Below, one piece after another: positions 23,527-35,455 of a stretch of 64,000 nt of DNA. Within the stretch, counting starts at the first letter, position 1; each line of letters opens with the position of its first letter. Origin of the DNA: Bimastos eiseni (taxonomy: Eukaryota > Annelida > Clitellata > Crassiclitellata > Lumbricidae). The notes beneath the pieces were generated by a model. It ran no database searches. It worked only from the letters and a program-made list of their open reading frames with translations, and was not told where the DNA came from. A program made the position numbers and the translations under genes. The stretch spans positions 1,554,033-1,618,032 of the forward strand of contig OY365814.1 of the NCBI GenBank assembly GCA_959347315.1, written 5' to 3'.

Positions 23527-24274
23527 GTAAGACTGTGTACTCTTCTATATCCACAGAAATAGTATCAAGGTTAAGACCATTATGAAATCTTTGACGATCT
23601 TGCTTGAAGCGACAGCTATGGCATTGTAAAGAGAGGTGAATCAACCGATGCTTTGTGCAATGTGACAACTGCGCTATGAAAGTCATATCCAATGTGGACT
23701 GAACCAGAAAAATGGCACATTGCACAAATAAACACACTGCGGCTCATTATGAAATTGGAACTCGAAACTACTGTAATAATTCGTGCGACGAGCACCGACA
23801 GCTGATTAAATTTCGTTTACTGAGGAACAAACAGTCTTCAGGTGTATGTTGTAGTCACAGCAAATATTCAAGTTCAGTCAACGAGAAAGATCTTGAACTT
23901 AATCATGTAGCCTATGCGACTGAAGGCCATTAATTTTGATCCCTATTTTACTCAACCGCTCTAAGCTTCCTAATATCAATTAAATCATTCTCATGATAGT
24001 AGCCCATGATGAATTGTAATGTTGGTCTAATTATTCAGTGGATTCGATATATTTGAAATGGTACTGTGATACGGTAGGCTATTTTGGGGAAAAAACGCAG
24101 CCGTGCGTAGTTTCATCTGAATCGGAATTGCTCAAAATATCTTTTACTAGTTGAGTAGGCCTAGATAATAGGCTAATTTACGTAGTTATAATCCCCTTGA
24201 CATACTGGGTATGCTAATTGAAACACCATGCATTTAATCTACCATTGTTAATATGTAGCTGTTTTATACTTCAG

Positions 24275-24461
24275 TTGTACAATATTCCATTGGAGGTATT
24301 GGATATAATCTTGCAAAAGTCCTATCTGCATTGGGTGTTGAATTCCTCGTCAAAGCAGAGAGACGAAGCTGTCATTAGATCTCTCATATCAGTCGACGTT
24401 TGCTTCAATCGAAGAATAACCAAACGCCGGTTCAAAAAGGAAATCAGGAGATATCTGAAAG
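24275..24461 (+). CDS. F-box-like exon, immune-module copy B
   Basis: 187 nt, acceptor atacttcag, donor AAAG|gtaaga, phase 0-1. Encodes LYNIPLEVLDIILQKSYLHW, then VLNSSSKQRDEAVIRSLISV and a basic tail. It is nearly identical to the copies at 5869-6055 and 31834-32020. Substitutions are mostly conservative and there are no stops. The F-box assignment rests on the [LI]P.EVLD.IL start and the following helix pattern. Confidence 0.55.
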
Positions 24462-24717
24462 GTAAGATGTCATTGTCATCCAGGTACTATGATCAAGCTG
24501 TTTTACCTCACTTACAAGCGATTGCTTTGATTAAATAACTGATTCTAGGTCGTTTCATCCCCGGACGATTCATCACATAGCAGTTTAATTATTCAATAAA
24601 TGTAGAGAATCGTTTTATAATCGTTTTGTGTAACTTTGTCATGGAAAATGACGATTAAATAACTCTTTCGATAACAAGCGAATTAACTCATGCTAAATTG
24701 CAGTATTTAGGTTCTAC

Positions 24718-24718
<1 letters not shown>

Positions 24719-24750
<32 letters not shown>
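24719..24750. repeat. (AT)n microsatellite
   Basis: Pure at-dinucleotide run in copy B between the F-box-like and CARD exons. Confidence 0.9.
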
Positions 24751-24752
<2 letters not shown>

Positions 24753-25046
24753 AGGAACAGTGCATGCGTCGTTGAGCAAATAATGTCTTCTAGCTATAAT
24801 TGGTGCCTTGTGAGACACTGTTGAAACGGATTATGTACGTGTATTTGCATTTTTAAGAGTCTGACAATAATTTTATCATGGTTTTATCTAGGTTTGAATG
24901 TTATTTTTCGAGTTAAATCAACTCAATCACTTCTTTCTCATCCTAAATTAGCAGATGTTTGTGCTAACTTAAATTATTTTGCTATCGATAAAACATTGTT
25001 CTATATTAGCGCGTTTCAAAAGTAATGATAACATTCTATATTTTAG

Positions 25047-25334
25047 TATTCTATGGAAAAATCAATGAAATATCTGCAGTCATTAGAAACAACGTAGAGT
25101 TTTTATTGCATAATATTCAACCGAATGACGAATTATTAACTTCGATGTTCTCCGCTCACTGCATGACGAAGGAAAAGATTCAATTTATTCAACGATAACG
25201 TTCAAACAGAAATAAGAACGTCGAACTGTTGCGGACTGTGATATCCATGGACAAGTCGAAATATTCAGATTTTGTGAGATGTCTTCGACGAACAAACCAA
25301 CAGACCGTGGCAAGAATCCTAGAAAGCGGAGGAG
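25047..25334 (+). pseudogene. CARD exon, immune-module copy B, with nonsense codon
   Basis: Same 288-nt exon and borders as copy A (TATTTTAG acceptor; GGAG|gtttac donor). Encodes NNVEFLLHNIQPNDELLTSM, the helical CARD pattern, and YSDFVRCLRRTNQQTVARIL. One in-frame stop, TAA at 25196-25198, replaces the Gln of the IQRQRSNR motif (CAA to TAA). The rest is intact, so the lesion is recent. A transcript from this copy would give only leader plus F-box-like segment plus half a CARD. Confidence 0.7.
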
Positions 25335-26119
25335 GTTTACAATTCAAAATTCATTTAACGATTTTCTAAAATAATAATAACAGCATCTGCAGCATCAACA
25401 ACAAAACTAACAACAGTCATCAACACCATCAACAACAGCAGAAGCATCAACAGCGACGTCAACAATAGAAACATTTTTGTCGAACGGCCCAAGATGGCAG
25501 CTTGTTTTATAAACTCTCAAAATTATGGTTTAATTCATTATAAACAAAACAATAATAAATGTCCAGCGAACGTTGACTTTAGTTCAATCAATCAAAAATA
25601 CTTGATATAGCGCCCCTTCAAAATATCTACTCAGAGGCGCCAGTTGTAGGCCATATTATTATATTATATTATTATTAGGCCTTATTATTGTCTCCATACG
25701 GGGTTGCTTACAGTCATTTACTTACTGTCATAGCTAACCTAGGCCCATTGTTTTCGCTGAGCGCTGAGGTTTATAACTTCGTACTCGTCGATGTGCAGCA
25801 ATTCTTCTCAAAAGGCAGGGTGAATATGTGCAGCGCATGTAGTGTTCCCAGACTACTTATAAACTAGGCCTACATGTTGTTGTCTATAGCAGCGTCGACC
25901 TCTGCAGTCAAAGATCAATAGGCACACACGGTTTTCGCTAAGGCCTGGGTTTTGGTCGCGTGGCCATTAATGATCTTGGTAAATGTGATTTTAGCGTATT
26001 TAATTTTAAAAAATTAATCAGAAACAAAATAGCGTATTTAATTACTTAATAACATTACTGCATGCAATGCATAAAAGTAAAACGCTGAGCTGTCCTAAAG
26101 CAGTAGGCCTATAATTTTT

Positions 26120-26313
26120 TTAATCAATCTAACTTCTACTTAAGCATGTGATCCCTTAAATCTATCCAGTTTTCACTTATTCATATTTCTTTTCACCAAT
26201 CCAGTTTCTACTTACACAACCTTCTTTTCACCGATTTCACTTCTGCGTAACGGTATTCTCTCATTAATCCAGCTTCTACTTAGGCACCATTATCCTTCGG
26301 TCTAGCTTCTATA
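26120..26313. repeat. Dispersed ~40-bp minisatellite in copy B
   Basis: 'aatctaacttctacttaagc', 'ttttcaccaatccagtttct' type units. The inverse is at 43612-43795 in copy C, so it was part of the duplicated block. Confidence 0.6.
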
Positions 26314-27667
26314 CAGTGGCGTAACAAGGGCTTTCAGCGTCCAGGGGCAAGATTTAATGTCTGCGCCCCTTTATTAATTTTCTAGTATATTTTAAATCGT
26401 TCATAGTACTGTGTCATTATTTATACAATTACAATTTACAAATATTACAAATTATTTTTGATTTTATTCAGTGCCAGTGGTCTTTGGCTCTGTAATAAGT
26501 GTTGAAACATAATTTATAAACTATTTTTATACAAAATAACAGATTTAAAGAAATCATTAATTTGAACAAAGCGGTCAGCAGTAGCTAGTTTTAAAATGTT
26601 GACATTGTAACATACACCTTCTTAGTTTTAAGGCATCTGGTTACAAGCGAATTTTTCTGGCGATTGCAGATGCGAGACTCGTCTGCTATATGTCTACAAG
26701 ATGGCAGCTTGTTTTGTAAACTATAAAATTATGGTTTAATTCATTATAAATAAAACAATCATAAATGTCCAGCGAACGTTGACTTTAGTTCAATCAAAAA
26801 TATTTCATATAGCGCCTCTTCAAGATATCTACTCAGAGGCGCTAGTTGCAGGCCATATTATTATATTCTATTATGATTAGGCCTTATTACAAGATCAACT
26901 GCATCTTTATAATATTTATTATTTTCATCTCAACTTGGTTTCGGCTTACCGACAAAATATGTCTACACTAGCTTTAGTTACAAATGAAAATAATTTATTT
27001 TGTGAATTTGTTACTTTTGTACGTTTATTAGATTAAATTACTTGCGTTTAGTAGCGGAAGTATCCAGGAAGCCGCCTAGGACCCCATATTTTAGGGGGGC
27101 CGAAGCTTAGGGATAATATGGTTAAGTTTTCGGGAATAAAATTTTATGATGATACGAAACAAATTCATAAAATAGTTATTAAAAACTAGTTTTAGGGTAA
27201 TTCCAACAACGATATTCAAGCCAAACACCTCATTGAATCTCATGCCCTTTCCCTATTAATTTTCATATGCCAGAATCGTCTATAAACTCTATAAATTTTG
27301 TTTGCCCCGTGTAGTATTTGCCTGACCTCATGTTTATCACATTTTAGTTTTCATGCAACGAGAGTGGGGGCACTCTTATACAGATGAGAGCCTAGGGCGC
27401 CAAATTGCCTGAGGACTACTCTGATGTGTATAGACAAAAAGGGGCATTCGGTCATTTCGATGACACTTCGGCATATCGTATACGTTAGTTTTATTTCGAG
27501 AAAAAGCCAAATAACATTGTGCCCGGTTTAAACAAGAGCAACAAGAATCCTGAAAAATACATCTTGTACAACGATATTTTTAGTTTATTTTTTTGCAAAA
27601 AATGCCGCCCCTAGGAAAAGTGCCGCCTGGGGCGGTTCGCCCCCTTCGACCCCTCGCTACGACACTG
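26314..27667. mobile_element. hAT-like non-autonomous element in copy B intron
   Basis: Begins CAGTGGCGTAACAAGGG and ends CCCTCGCTACGACACTG, an imperfect inverted pair with hAT-style ends. No convincing 8-bp target duplication was found, and the interior appears composite, including a second 'caagatggcagcttgttttg' block at 26697. No transposase was recognised. Confidence 0.4.
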
Positions 27668-28023
27668 CATTTAACAACACATAGGCCAGACACATGGAGT
27701 AGATCTCTGGAAGAGGCGCTATATAAAGTTCTATTAATTCATAATTCATCTTATTCCCAGCCACTGGCTTTGCTCCATAATCTTTTTAGCAGCGTATATC
27801 GTTTACTCTTGAGATTGATCAATTCGAATATTTACTTTATAACAATAATTGTACGCGCGATGATGACTTTTTATTGCATGATAATGTTCTCTGTGTTAAG
27901 TCAAACGAAACATTTATTTGTCATGCAACAACAGCCTACGGCATATTTTTATATTCAACTGCTTTGAACTAAATCTACGTCTTAGTAAGTAATTTGGCAT
28001 TCAAAATATGTTTTTGACTTTAG

Positions 28024-28360
28024 TTGTAATAAAAATCATATTGCAAACTCGTGACGCCGAGGAAACACAGCAACTTCATCAAAACATCGAAGATCTTCTT
28101 AACAATACAGAACCACGGTCACATCGAACTGAAGAACTCATCAGTCAACTGAAGGTCGAAGACGTAGAAATTCTGAACTCTCAGCTGAAGAGACGAACTG
28201 TAATCGTTTGGATCTCGTGTAATTCACAAGCAGCACTTGAATATATTCAGTCGCTGTACGAATCGAATCAGTTGACAGAAAAACTCTCTGCAATTAATGA
28301 TGCAATTGCTTCAACGCTGTTACAAATTGAAGAGAACCAATTCAAGATATCCGTTGGCAA
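28024..28360 (+). CDS. TRADD-N-like exon, immune-module copy B
   Basis: 337 nt after acceptor GACTTTAG. Phase 1 start fits the CARD exon, with a possible AA|gtatta donor at 28361. The alternative is a read-through to TAA at 28365-28367. Encodes RDAEETQQLHQNIEDLL, then VIVWISCNSQAALEYIQSLY. The join to the propeller exon at 29421 is not in frame with that donor, so either an extra exon or separate transcripts are needed. Confidence 0.5.
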
Positions 28361-29059
28361 GTATTAAAAAATGAAATCATTTTTAGGAAAACTTAAAACG
28401 TGCAATCAACATGCTCGGCTCAAATTATTGAAATGTCTAAGCAGACAAGTGAGACATATAATTTGAGAATAAATTTAATAGATATGAAAAAATGAGTCAA
28501 AAAAGAGTTATAATAAATATTTGTTGATAGAACGAAACTTAATCTACCAAGAGAGGTTTCAGGTTGCGCTTAATGACAAAATGATCTTTCTCATTTTGTA
28601 GATCTCTGCTCGAATCGTAGTTTGAGGTAATTTACACGTGGGAGCTTAAGAGATCTAGTGAAAAGGCTAATTTACTATTACATTGTTTACTCACGCACTT
28701 CACACATCAGCATTGTCAAGTTCGTTTAGTAAACGCCTACGGTTGACTTTGGAGGTATAAAGTAACATTTACAGCCGGAAAAGGTGGGGACAATGGGCTT
28801 TCCATAACAACGGATCATTATATTTAAATCAAATTCACCAAGGTGCTGCTGTAAAGAGTGTAGAATGCACACAGTTTGATATTCACGGTAATTATAATTA
28901 TCGCAAAGTTGCTTAAATTGTCTTTCCGTGTTCTATTTGAGTAAAATTAAGATTATAGAAGAAACCATAAGGTGGAATTGGAAGACATGATTTACATTTG
29001 TAAGCCTACACGGATGATATAAGTGAAATAGGAAGTGATAAAAAAACAAAAAACGCATG

Positions 29060-29090
<31 letters not shown>

Positions 29091-29420
29091 TACTATGATA
29101 GTCTAAATAACTACATGTATTAGTGCTCAATTTTAATATAATTGGAACATAATGGGTGTATAAGTGCAATTAGTTAATAATTATTTGTTAATTTTATTTT
29201 ACTTTTGGTTCTGGTGACAGGCAATGACTGAGTGACATAACAAATATTGCCAGACGCGCTTCAGTATTATTTATGTAACTAAAATTACAATAATGAAGAC
29301 TTGGATCGAAAATTGAAATGTGAATATATAACATTAATAGGCTTATTTTAAAAGAACATCATTAACAGAAATTAAAACAAATTAAATTTTCTGGTTTTCT
29401 TCATTTTAGTTAATTTTCAG

Positions 29421-30293
29421 ATTTCCATCAACTTCATGCAGAGAAGAGACGTAGCAATGGATGAGAAGGTGTACGGAGTGACTAAACTGGGAGACGAAAT
29501 CTTCGTCCTCTGTGGAGCATATCGCTCTAAAACTGTCATTCTAGCTACAATTCGTGTCTTTGAGAATCGAAATCCATTTCCTCCTAAGACAGATGTTGAA
29601 ATAGATGAGATTGAATATCCACAAGACATTGGATCCAGTCAGAAGGAAAATTGTCTCTACGTGTCTGACTCTTACAATAAATGCATCTGGAAGGTAACTA
29701 TAGAAGTAGATGATCATCAGAAAATCATCAAATGGCTGCACCTTCATTATACTCCACGTTCTCTGTCAGTGTCCAGTGATGGAAAATTGTTGGTGGTTGA
29801 CAGTTCATCGTTCATTCTGAATATATACGGGTCAGACGCAAAACTCATTCGATCCGTTCTGTTACCAAGAAACGTCTTGTTTCCAATTCAAGCAGTGAAA
29901 ACATGCATCGAGACTTTCGTCATCCTTTACAGATTGATGGATAAGACAAAGTGGCTCATATATGAATTGTCAAGTGATGGACAGACGGTCATCCGTCGTT
30001 TCATTCCCTCAAATAATGCGCAAATATTGTGTAGACATGTCTATCTCGCACTCGATTCAGACGATCGAGTGTTCGTGGCCGACGACTGGATAAATGGAAG
30101 TCGAGTTATTCTATTGAATTCCGATCTTAAATGGAATAGAATTCTTTGTCCAACAGAAGAAAAAGAAGAACCGTTGATATATGTTCCACGTAGATTGTAT
30201 TGTGACGAAGAAAAGCAGCAAATGATCGTCTTAGGATCTCGGTTAATTGATTCACGAGAAGGTTTTAGTATTTACAAGCTAAGTCGAAATTAA
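29421..30293 (+). CDS. NHL-like beta-propeller exon, immune-module copy B
   Basis: A long open exon after acceptor AATTTTCAG, with terminal TAA at 30291-30293. An internal ATG at 29436 would give 285 residues. Repeated strand patterns mark propeller blades: VYGVTKLGDEIFVLCG, ENCLYVSDSYNKCIWKV, LSVSSDGKLLVVDSSSFILN, ALDSDDRVFVADD and RVILLNSDLKWNRIL. These resemble NHL/six-bladed propeller repeats that act as protein- or ligand-binding modules. No signal peptide or membrane segment is visible, so it is likely cytosolic. About 85% identical to the copy C product by eye. The first ~94 residues are nearly invariant and the differences cluster later. It could be the C-terminal domain of the F-box/CARD gene or a separate gene. 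Confidence 0.65.
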   Translation: MSINFMQRRDVAMDEKVYGVTKLGDEIFVLCGAYRSKTVILATIRVFENRNPFPPKTDVEIDEIEYPQDIGSSQKENCLYVSDSYNKCIWKVTIEVDDHQKIIKWLHLHYTPRSLSVSSDGKLLVVDSSSFILNIYGSDAKLIRSVLLPRNVLFPIQAVKTCIETFVILYRLMDKTKWLIYELSSDGQTVIRRFIPSNNAQILCRHVYLALDSDDRVFVADDWINGSRVILLNSDLKWNRILCPTEEKEEPLIYVPRRLYCDEEKQQMIVLGSRLIDSREGFSIYKLSRN

Positions 30294-30744
30294 AGTAAAT
30301 ATACATCAACAGAATCTGACAAACAAATAACCTTTAAAAAATTACAATTTATTCGATTACTTAAAATTATTCATGCACATTACAGAGACTTTTTTATTTA
30401 ATTTAATTTATGGCAAGAGAAATCTTATAGAAAGCAACTTTAAAACAATATTTTTTAATTTATTTTTTTACCGAAAGTGCCACAACTAGGACAAGTGCCC
30501 CACTCGCCCCCTCGCTACGCCACTGCTATGTTCTAACAACTGAAGTTGAAAAAATAATAATTTTGTGTTTTTACAAAACAAGCTGCCATCTTGGGAAAGG
30601 GTAGTTGCTGTTGGTGCATCCGAATGGCAAAGCTTGGTGCTGCTGCTGCTGCTGCATTACTGTTTTTAATATGCAGCTTCTGTTATTATTATTGAGCAAA
30701 TGGTGTTGATAATAAGCGGTAAAATGAAGTTTTGAATTGTATAC

Positions 30745-31032
30745 CTTTTCCGTTTTCTAAGAACTTTGCCACTGTCTTGTGGTTGGTTCCTCGAAGACAT
30801 CTGATTAAATGTGAATATTTAGACTTTTCCATGGATCTCACATTCAGCAGCAGTTTTGCGCTCTTTGCTCTGTTTGAACGTTGTCGCTGAATGAAGTGAC
30901 TCTGTTCCTTCGTTATGCAGTTAACAGTTAACAATGAAGATAAAAATTCATCATTCGGTTGAATATTTTGCAAGAGAAACTCTGCGTTGTTTTTACTGAT
31001 TGCTTTTATTTTCTTGGTTTTTCAATAAAAAT
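30745..31032 (-). pseudogene. CARD exon, immune-module copy D, with nonsense codon
   Basis: 288 nt with good borders (CATTTAG acceptor; AAAG|gtatac donor), phases 1-1. Encodes NNAEFLLQNIQPNDEFLSSL, ITKEQSHFIQRQRSNRAKSA and YSHLIRCLRGTNHKTVAKFL. A TGA at 31024-31022, four codons into the exon, replaces the GGA of copy A. The downstream CARD is otherwise open. No TRADD-N-like exon follows in this orientation; copy B's propeller end lies there instead. Confidence 0.65.
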
Positions 31033-31479
31033 CTAAATGGTAAAATGCAATAATTACTTTTGGCATCAGAGTTTTAACGAGAATAATAGTTTTTCAGCAT
31101 CGAAAACTTATTGTCAGATGTTAACAGAAACTTCTGCTGATTCGGATGAGGCAGAAGTGATTAAGGCGATTAAGCTTGAAAAAATAACATTCAAATCAAG
31201 ATATTGTTTGAATCGTCCACATGCAAATATATACTAGGGCCTGCATTTTGGCACACGGTATCTCAAAATATGGCAATTAAAACAATGAAACTTACACATT
31301 CGTGCATTTTATTTTGCGCCTGATGCAGCTAACCTCCGTTATTCGCTACAGAATATTTTCTCCGAATATTCAGCGCCAATGAGAAAATAAAATTACAAAG
31401 TGTATTTCAGAATTTCGTGAATAGAGACGATTGGCTAAATGTTTTTGAAGCGGTAATTCTCAAGAGATGAAGATACCTA

Positions 31480-31600
31480 TGTTGTTGTTGATGATGTTGT
31501 TGATGTTGATGTTGTTGATGATGTTGATGACGGTGATGATGATGATGACGATGGTGGCGGTGGTGGTGGTGGTGGCGGTGACGGTGACGATGATATTATT
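31480..31600. repeat. (GAT/GTT/GGT)n repeat
   Basis: Counterpart of 5538-5640 in copy A; followed by the shared 'caatcaatcattcaatcaat' tract at 31674. Confidence 0.8.
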
Positions 31601-31833
31601 ATCAGCTTAAACTTTTCACGGAACTCTTTCGATTCAAAAGACTCAAAAATCACAAAGTGAAACTTCTGGATTATCAATCAATCATTCAATCAATCAACTA
31701 ATCAATCACTAGCTAGATTTGTAACGATTATGAAAATTTTGAAAATTGTCGGGCTATATTCAAATATTTAACCAACGCAATCGCTTGTTGGCGAGGCAAA
31801 GAAATTCGACAGCAATGCTTGAAAACATCTTAC

Positions 31834-32020
31834 TTTTTAGGTATCGCCAGATTTCCTTTTTGAACCGACGTCTGGTAATTCTTCGATTGAAGCAAACATC
31901 AACAGATATGAGAGATCTAATGATAGCTTCGTCTCTCTGCTTTGACGAAGAATTCAACACCCAATGCAGATAGGACTTTTGCAAGATTGTATCCAATACC
32001 TCCAATGGAAGATCGTACAA
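31834..32020 (-). CDS. F-box-like exon, immune-module copy D
   Basis: 187 nt, acceptor ccttttcag-type before 32020 (cctcttcag), donor AAAA|gtaaga. Open; encodes LYDLPLEVLDTILQKSYLHW, then IRSLISVDVCFNRRI. Nearly identical to copy A. The gene it belongs to is disabled by the CARD nonsense at 31024, unless the exon is used in another transcript. Confidence 0.5.
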
Positions 32021-32413
32021 CTGAAGAGGAAAGGATGTGTATTAAAACATTGTTAAGGGTATCATTTAAAATATTTTTTATTCACATACATAATTAAGCA
32101 TATTTTTCTTGTCCAAATGTTTGCAATGCGATGAAAGCAGCCCGACAGATTTTGAACTTGAAGTTGAGAGTAGAGATGATTTTTGATAGATGATCACGTG
32201 ACAGGGTGACATTGTAAGAAGAGGTGAGCAACACTTTAAAAAAATAGAAGTTAAAGGTCTGTTCCAAGGGCTGATGAAATCGCCCAGTTTTGCTCTCTTA
32301 TTTGATTGTTATATCAGCGCCTATATCCCCACTGACATTCCCTCCTGCCCGGCCTTCTAATGTTGTTCTTAATAGTGTTTCTGTGGATATCATATTTAAG
32401 TACGCAGTCTTAC

Positions 32414-32495
32414 CATTGTAGTAGAATTAGTTTCATTAGGTTCATCTTGTCCAATCAGTCGTCTTTGCTGATCTTCAGATAACAAAAATGAAGTA
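32414..32495 (-). CDS. Leader exon, immune-module copy D
   Basis: 82 nt with the same acceptor (tttgtag) and donor (ATG|gtaaga) as copy A 6449-6530. Encodes SFLLSEDQQRRLIGQDEPNE then TNSTTM. Conservation of both splice borders supports it as a real exon. Confidence 0.5.
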
Positions 32496-33355
32496 CTACA
32501 AATTGAGTTTTATGTAAAATAATGTACTCGCAAAATTTGTTTCCAAAACATTTAAGAGTCTGGTTACATTATCAACTAATATTGACTAACTTTTTCAATA
32601 TGCCCAAAATTCGATCAAATGTCCACAAATAAAAGCGAAAAGCAAATAATGTTTGCAATCAGCTGATTTCATCATTCCTTTAGTTCAGAAGTTTTCAAAC
32701 TGTGGTCAGCGGACCTTTTAGGGTCCGTCGCTTGTTGCCAAGGGGTCCACATGCAGGTCCAAAAAAACAATAAAAATAGTACATTTGCAAGGTTTTCATT
32801 ATCATCATAAGTTATAAACACAACTGAGCTATCTATGCTTACTTAGTGATGTCTAGGTACTCTAGTAACATTAGTTTCTTCTGGTGCTATTTTTGCTGCA
32901 CGTTATTGTAATTGTGACATACCAACAGAGACGCCATTGCTGGTAAAAGAATTCTTTTAATTATAGTATAACTGTTTCAACGTTCTTAACCATGGATAAC
33001 TTTTAGAGAGAATAGCTGATCAGAAAAAGAAGAAATTCCGCCAGTATAATTCAGAGTATATTTCATATGATCTCAATGCAGTGGGAACAAATGCTGATCA
33101 ACCTCTTTGTGCTATGTATGTGCAAACTATGTCTAATGAATCAACGAAACCACCGAAATTGAAGCGCCACTTAACTACAATGCATGCAGATGTTGCCGAT
33201 AAGCCCAAGGCTTCTTTCGAGCGACAAGAGGAGCTGTACTTATAGTTAGGTGCACTATGTAACTTTGCCGTAATTTTTTGGAGAGTTTAAGAACTATACA
33301 TTTTTGGAAACGTCATTGTATAGGCAATCAGAAAAACAATGTTTCCATTTGCCCT

Positions 33356-33825
33356 GATACCCATATGGCCGCCATCTTGGATTTGGCAAAATGGCCGCCA
33401 TAAAGAGGCTTTTGTCAATATCTCAGCTTCTATATCACTTAGAAGTATGATTTTGATGGCTAAACTACCATTTCCAGGGCAAACGAATCTAATGGTACTA
33501 GTTGCAAATGAGTTGATACCTTTATGGCCGCCATCTTGGATTTGACAAAATGATCGCCATAACAAAAGCTTTCGTAAATATATCAGCTTCCACATCACTT
33601 AGAAATATGATCCTGATGGCTACACTACCATTTCCAGGGTCTATGAATCCAATGGTACTAATTGCATGCGAGTTGATACCTATAATGGCCGCCATCTTGG
33701 ATTTGACAAAATGGCCGCCATAGAAATAGCTCTCGTCAATATCTGAGCTTCTACATCACTTAGAAATATGATTTGATGGCTAAACTACCATTTCCAGGAC
33801 CAATGAATCCAATGGTATCAACCTA
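33356..33825. repeat. Three ~160-bp tandem units
   Basis: Units start at 33356, 33515 and 33675, each with 'ggccgccatcttggatttg', 'atggccgccat', 'cacttagaa' and 'ctaccatttccaggg'. Subterminal tandem repeats of the long-TIR element; two units exist at 7404-7722. Confidence 0.8.
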
Positions 33826-33948
33826 ATAAAATAACATGTAAATTCAACCGCAAACTAGTTTGACTGAAATTGTCCATTTTATTGAATGTTCTACAATTTA
33901 TCAGACATGACAGAAATGGGTTTAATCGTTTTGGTAACCAAAGAGTCC

Positions 33949-34824
33949 TTATATATCGGCACCATCGTCGTCATCATCAGTTTCATACGTGTTTCGTGTG
34001 TCTTCATCATTCTGGCACTCGCTGCCGCACTGGCAAAGATCGGTGCAGTATAAGTTATTTGTTCCGCAAGAACATCTGGCATATGAACAATACGTTTTGC
34101 AGTGACAGCCTACCAACTCAATGATGGCCTTTCGAGCTGGACTGTCATCTGTCATGGTTGGTTTCAGCTGGCCATCGGAATCCTTGTGATAGCCATTCTG
34201 CAGTGGATCCGGTTGAGGATCCTGCAGAGCAGTGCTGGCTTGTCCACACACTCTGGCTATGATAAGGACTCTCAGGACATTTTTCAGGGCTCCAAGGGTA
34301 GGCGGTAGCTTGTCACTTTCTGCCATATGCTTGCAGAAGAGATGCCAGCGCAGTTCGGAGATGGTCTTGATGTTGCTCCTTTGGAGGAATAGGCTGCACA
34401 GACGAAACTAGCCAGAGTGGCCAACATTATTTCTGGCACTCCTGCCTCTGTTGAAAGCATCTGCAGAGAACTGATTACATCTCTATTTTGCTTCCTGTAC
34501 AATTGCATCCAGGTTGCTTTGCCTATACGGGAGAACCTTCCAGTGTTGTCAGCACCAGTGAGCGCATGGAAAGCTGGCAAAGTCTTTGATTTTTCTGCCC
34601 CTATGGTTCCCCATATTGGCTGACTTGATCTTGTCGACAACTTCATGGTCCTTCTTGATAGCATTCAACCCAAGGTCATGATGCTCTCTCGTTTTGTTAG
34701 GTTCCAAGTGAAACTGACTCTTGAACTCTTTTGCAAAACGAGAGAGTTCGGGTGTGACCATGAAGAAACTCTGTGTAGCATTGGCATTGTTTGAGATGCC
34801 CACAAGTCCAGAATGAATTTTCAT
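33949..34824 (-). pseudogene. Broken element-encoded gene with ALTGADNTG and Cys-rich motifs
   Basis: Three overlapping frames read leftward form one protein interrupted by two frameshifts (near 34560 and 34310). Part one has TPELSRFAKEFKSQFHLE and NAIKKDHEVVDKI. Part two has FHALTGADNTGRFSRIGKAT and VPEIMLATLASFVCA. Part three has LGALKNVLRVLIIARVCGQA and a Cys-rich end, GCHCKTYCSYARCSCGTNNL then YCTDLCQCG. The last resembles a CXC/tesmin-like zinc-binding motif. Similar 'ALTGADTTG..GKGK' proteins are widespread in aquatic invertebrate genomes and behave as repeats. Catalytic function unknown. Confidence 0.5.
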
Positions 34825-35455
34825 TAGCTTGTTCAGATGCTCGTATGCATGATCCGCCCCGATGGATATAAAGGAAATGTCATTCTAAGTGATGTAGAAG
34901 CTGAGATATTAACGAAAGCCTATTTTATGGCGGCCATTTTGTCAAATCCAAGTTGGTGGTCATATAGGTATCAGGGCAAATGGAAACGTTGTTTTACTGA
35001 TTGCGTAGGCCTACACAATAAAGTTTCAAAAAATGAATAGTTTTCAAGCTCTCCAAAAATTCCAACGACAGTTTAAAAGCGAACACTGTGCACCTGACTA
35101 TTAAAGCAGTAATGTAAAATAACAGCTTTCGCCACAGTAAATGAGAAAGCTCTCTACGTGCATCTAATTTGGTAGCATTGCGAATAGTACGAACGAGAAA
35201 GCCTCACACAATTGCGGAAGAGCTCATATTGCCCGCAGCAGTTGACATGTGTGACGCTCTACTGGGAAAGGCATGTAGTGAGAAATTGAAACTCATTCCA
35301 TTATCTGATAACACTGTGAGCTGAAGAATTGGTGACATAGCTGAAGAAATAATGATCCAGCTAATCACACGTCTTCAGAAAGTTAATTTTGCGATTCAAA
35401 TTGATGCAAGTACTGATATTGCAAGTGTTACTCAGATGTTGGTATATGTACAATA

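Larger units (their letters stand above)
26697..30405 (+). repeat. Inverted-repeat arm B (partner 38697-44618)
   Basis: The sequence from 'caagatggcagcttgttttg' through the TRADD-N-like and propeller exons to 'cacattacagagactttttt' recurs in reverse complement at 38697-44618. Arm C is longer because it contains extra sequence at about 41140-42270 and about 42790-43800. Spacer between arms is about 8.3 kb. Confidence 0.75.
33245..35098. mobile_element. Long-TIR DNA element inside the hAT remnant
   Basis: The left end GTTAGGTGCACTATGTAAC and right end GTGCACCTGAC are inverted, and similarity continues for about 140 bp (ttggagagtttaagaactat / aaaactattcattttttg; tttccatttgccctgatacc in both). 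TA flanks both ends. It holds three ~160-bp tandem units on the left and a broken minus-strand gene (33949-34824). Removing it restores continuity of the hAT reading region, confirming insertion. A truncated relative is at 7293-7730. The superfamily is not identified. Confidence 0.65.
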
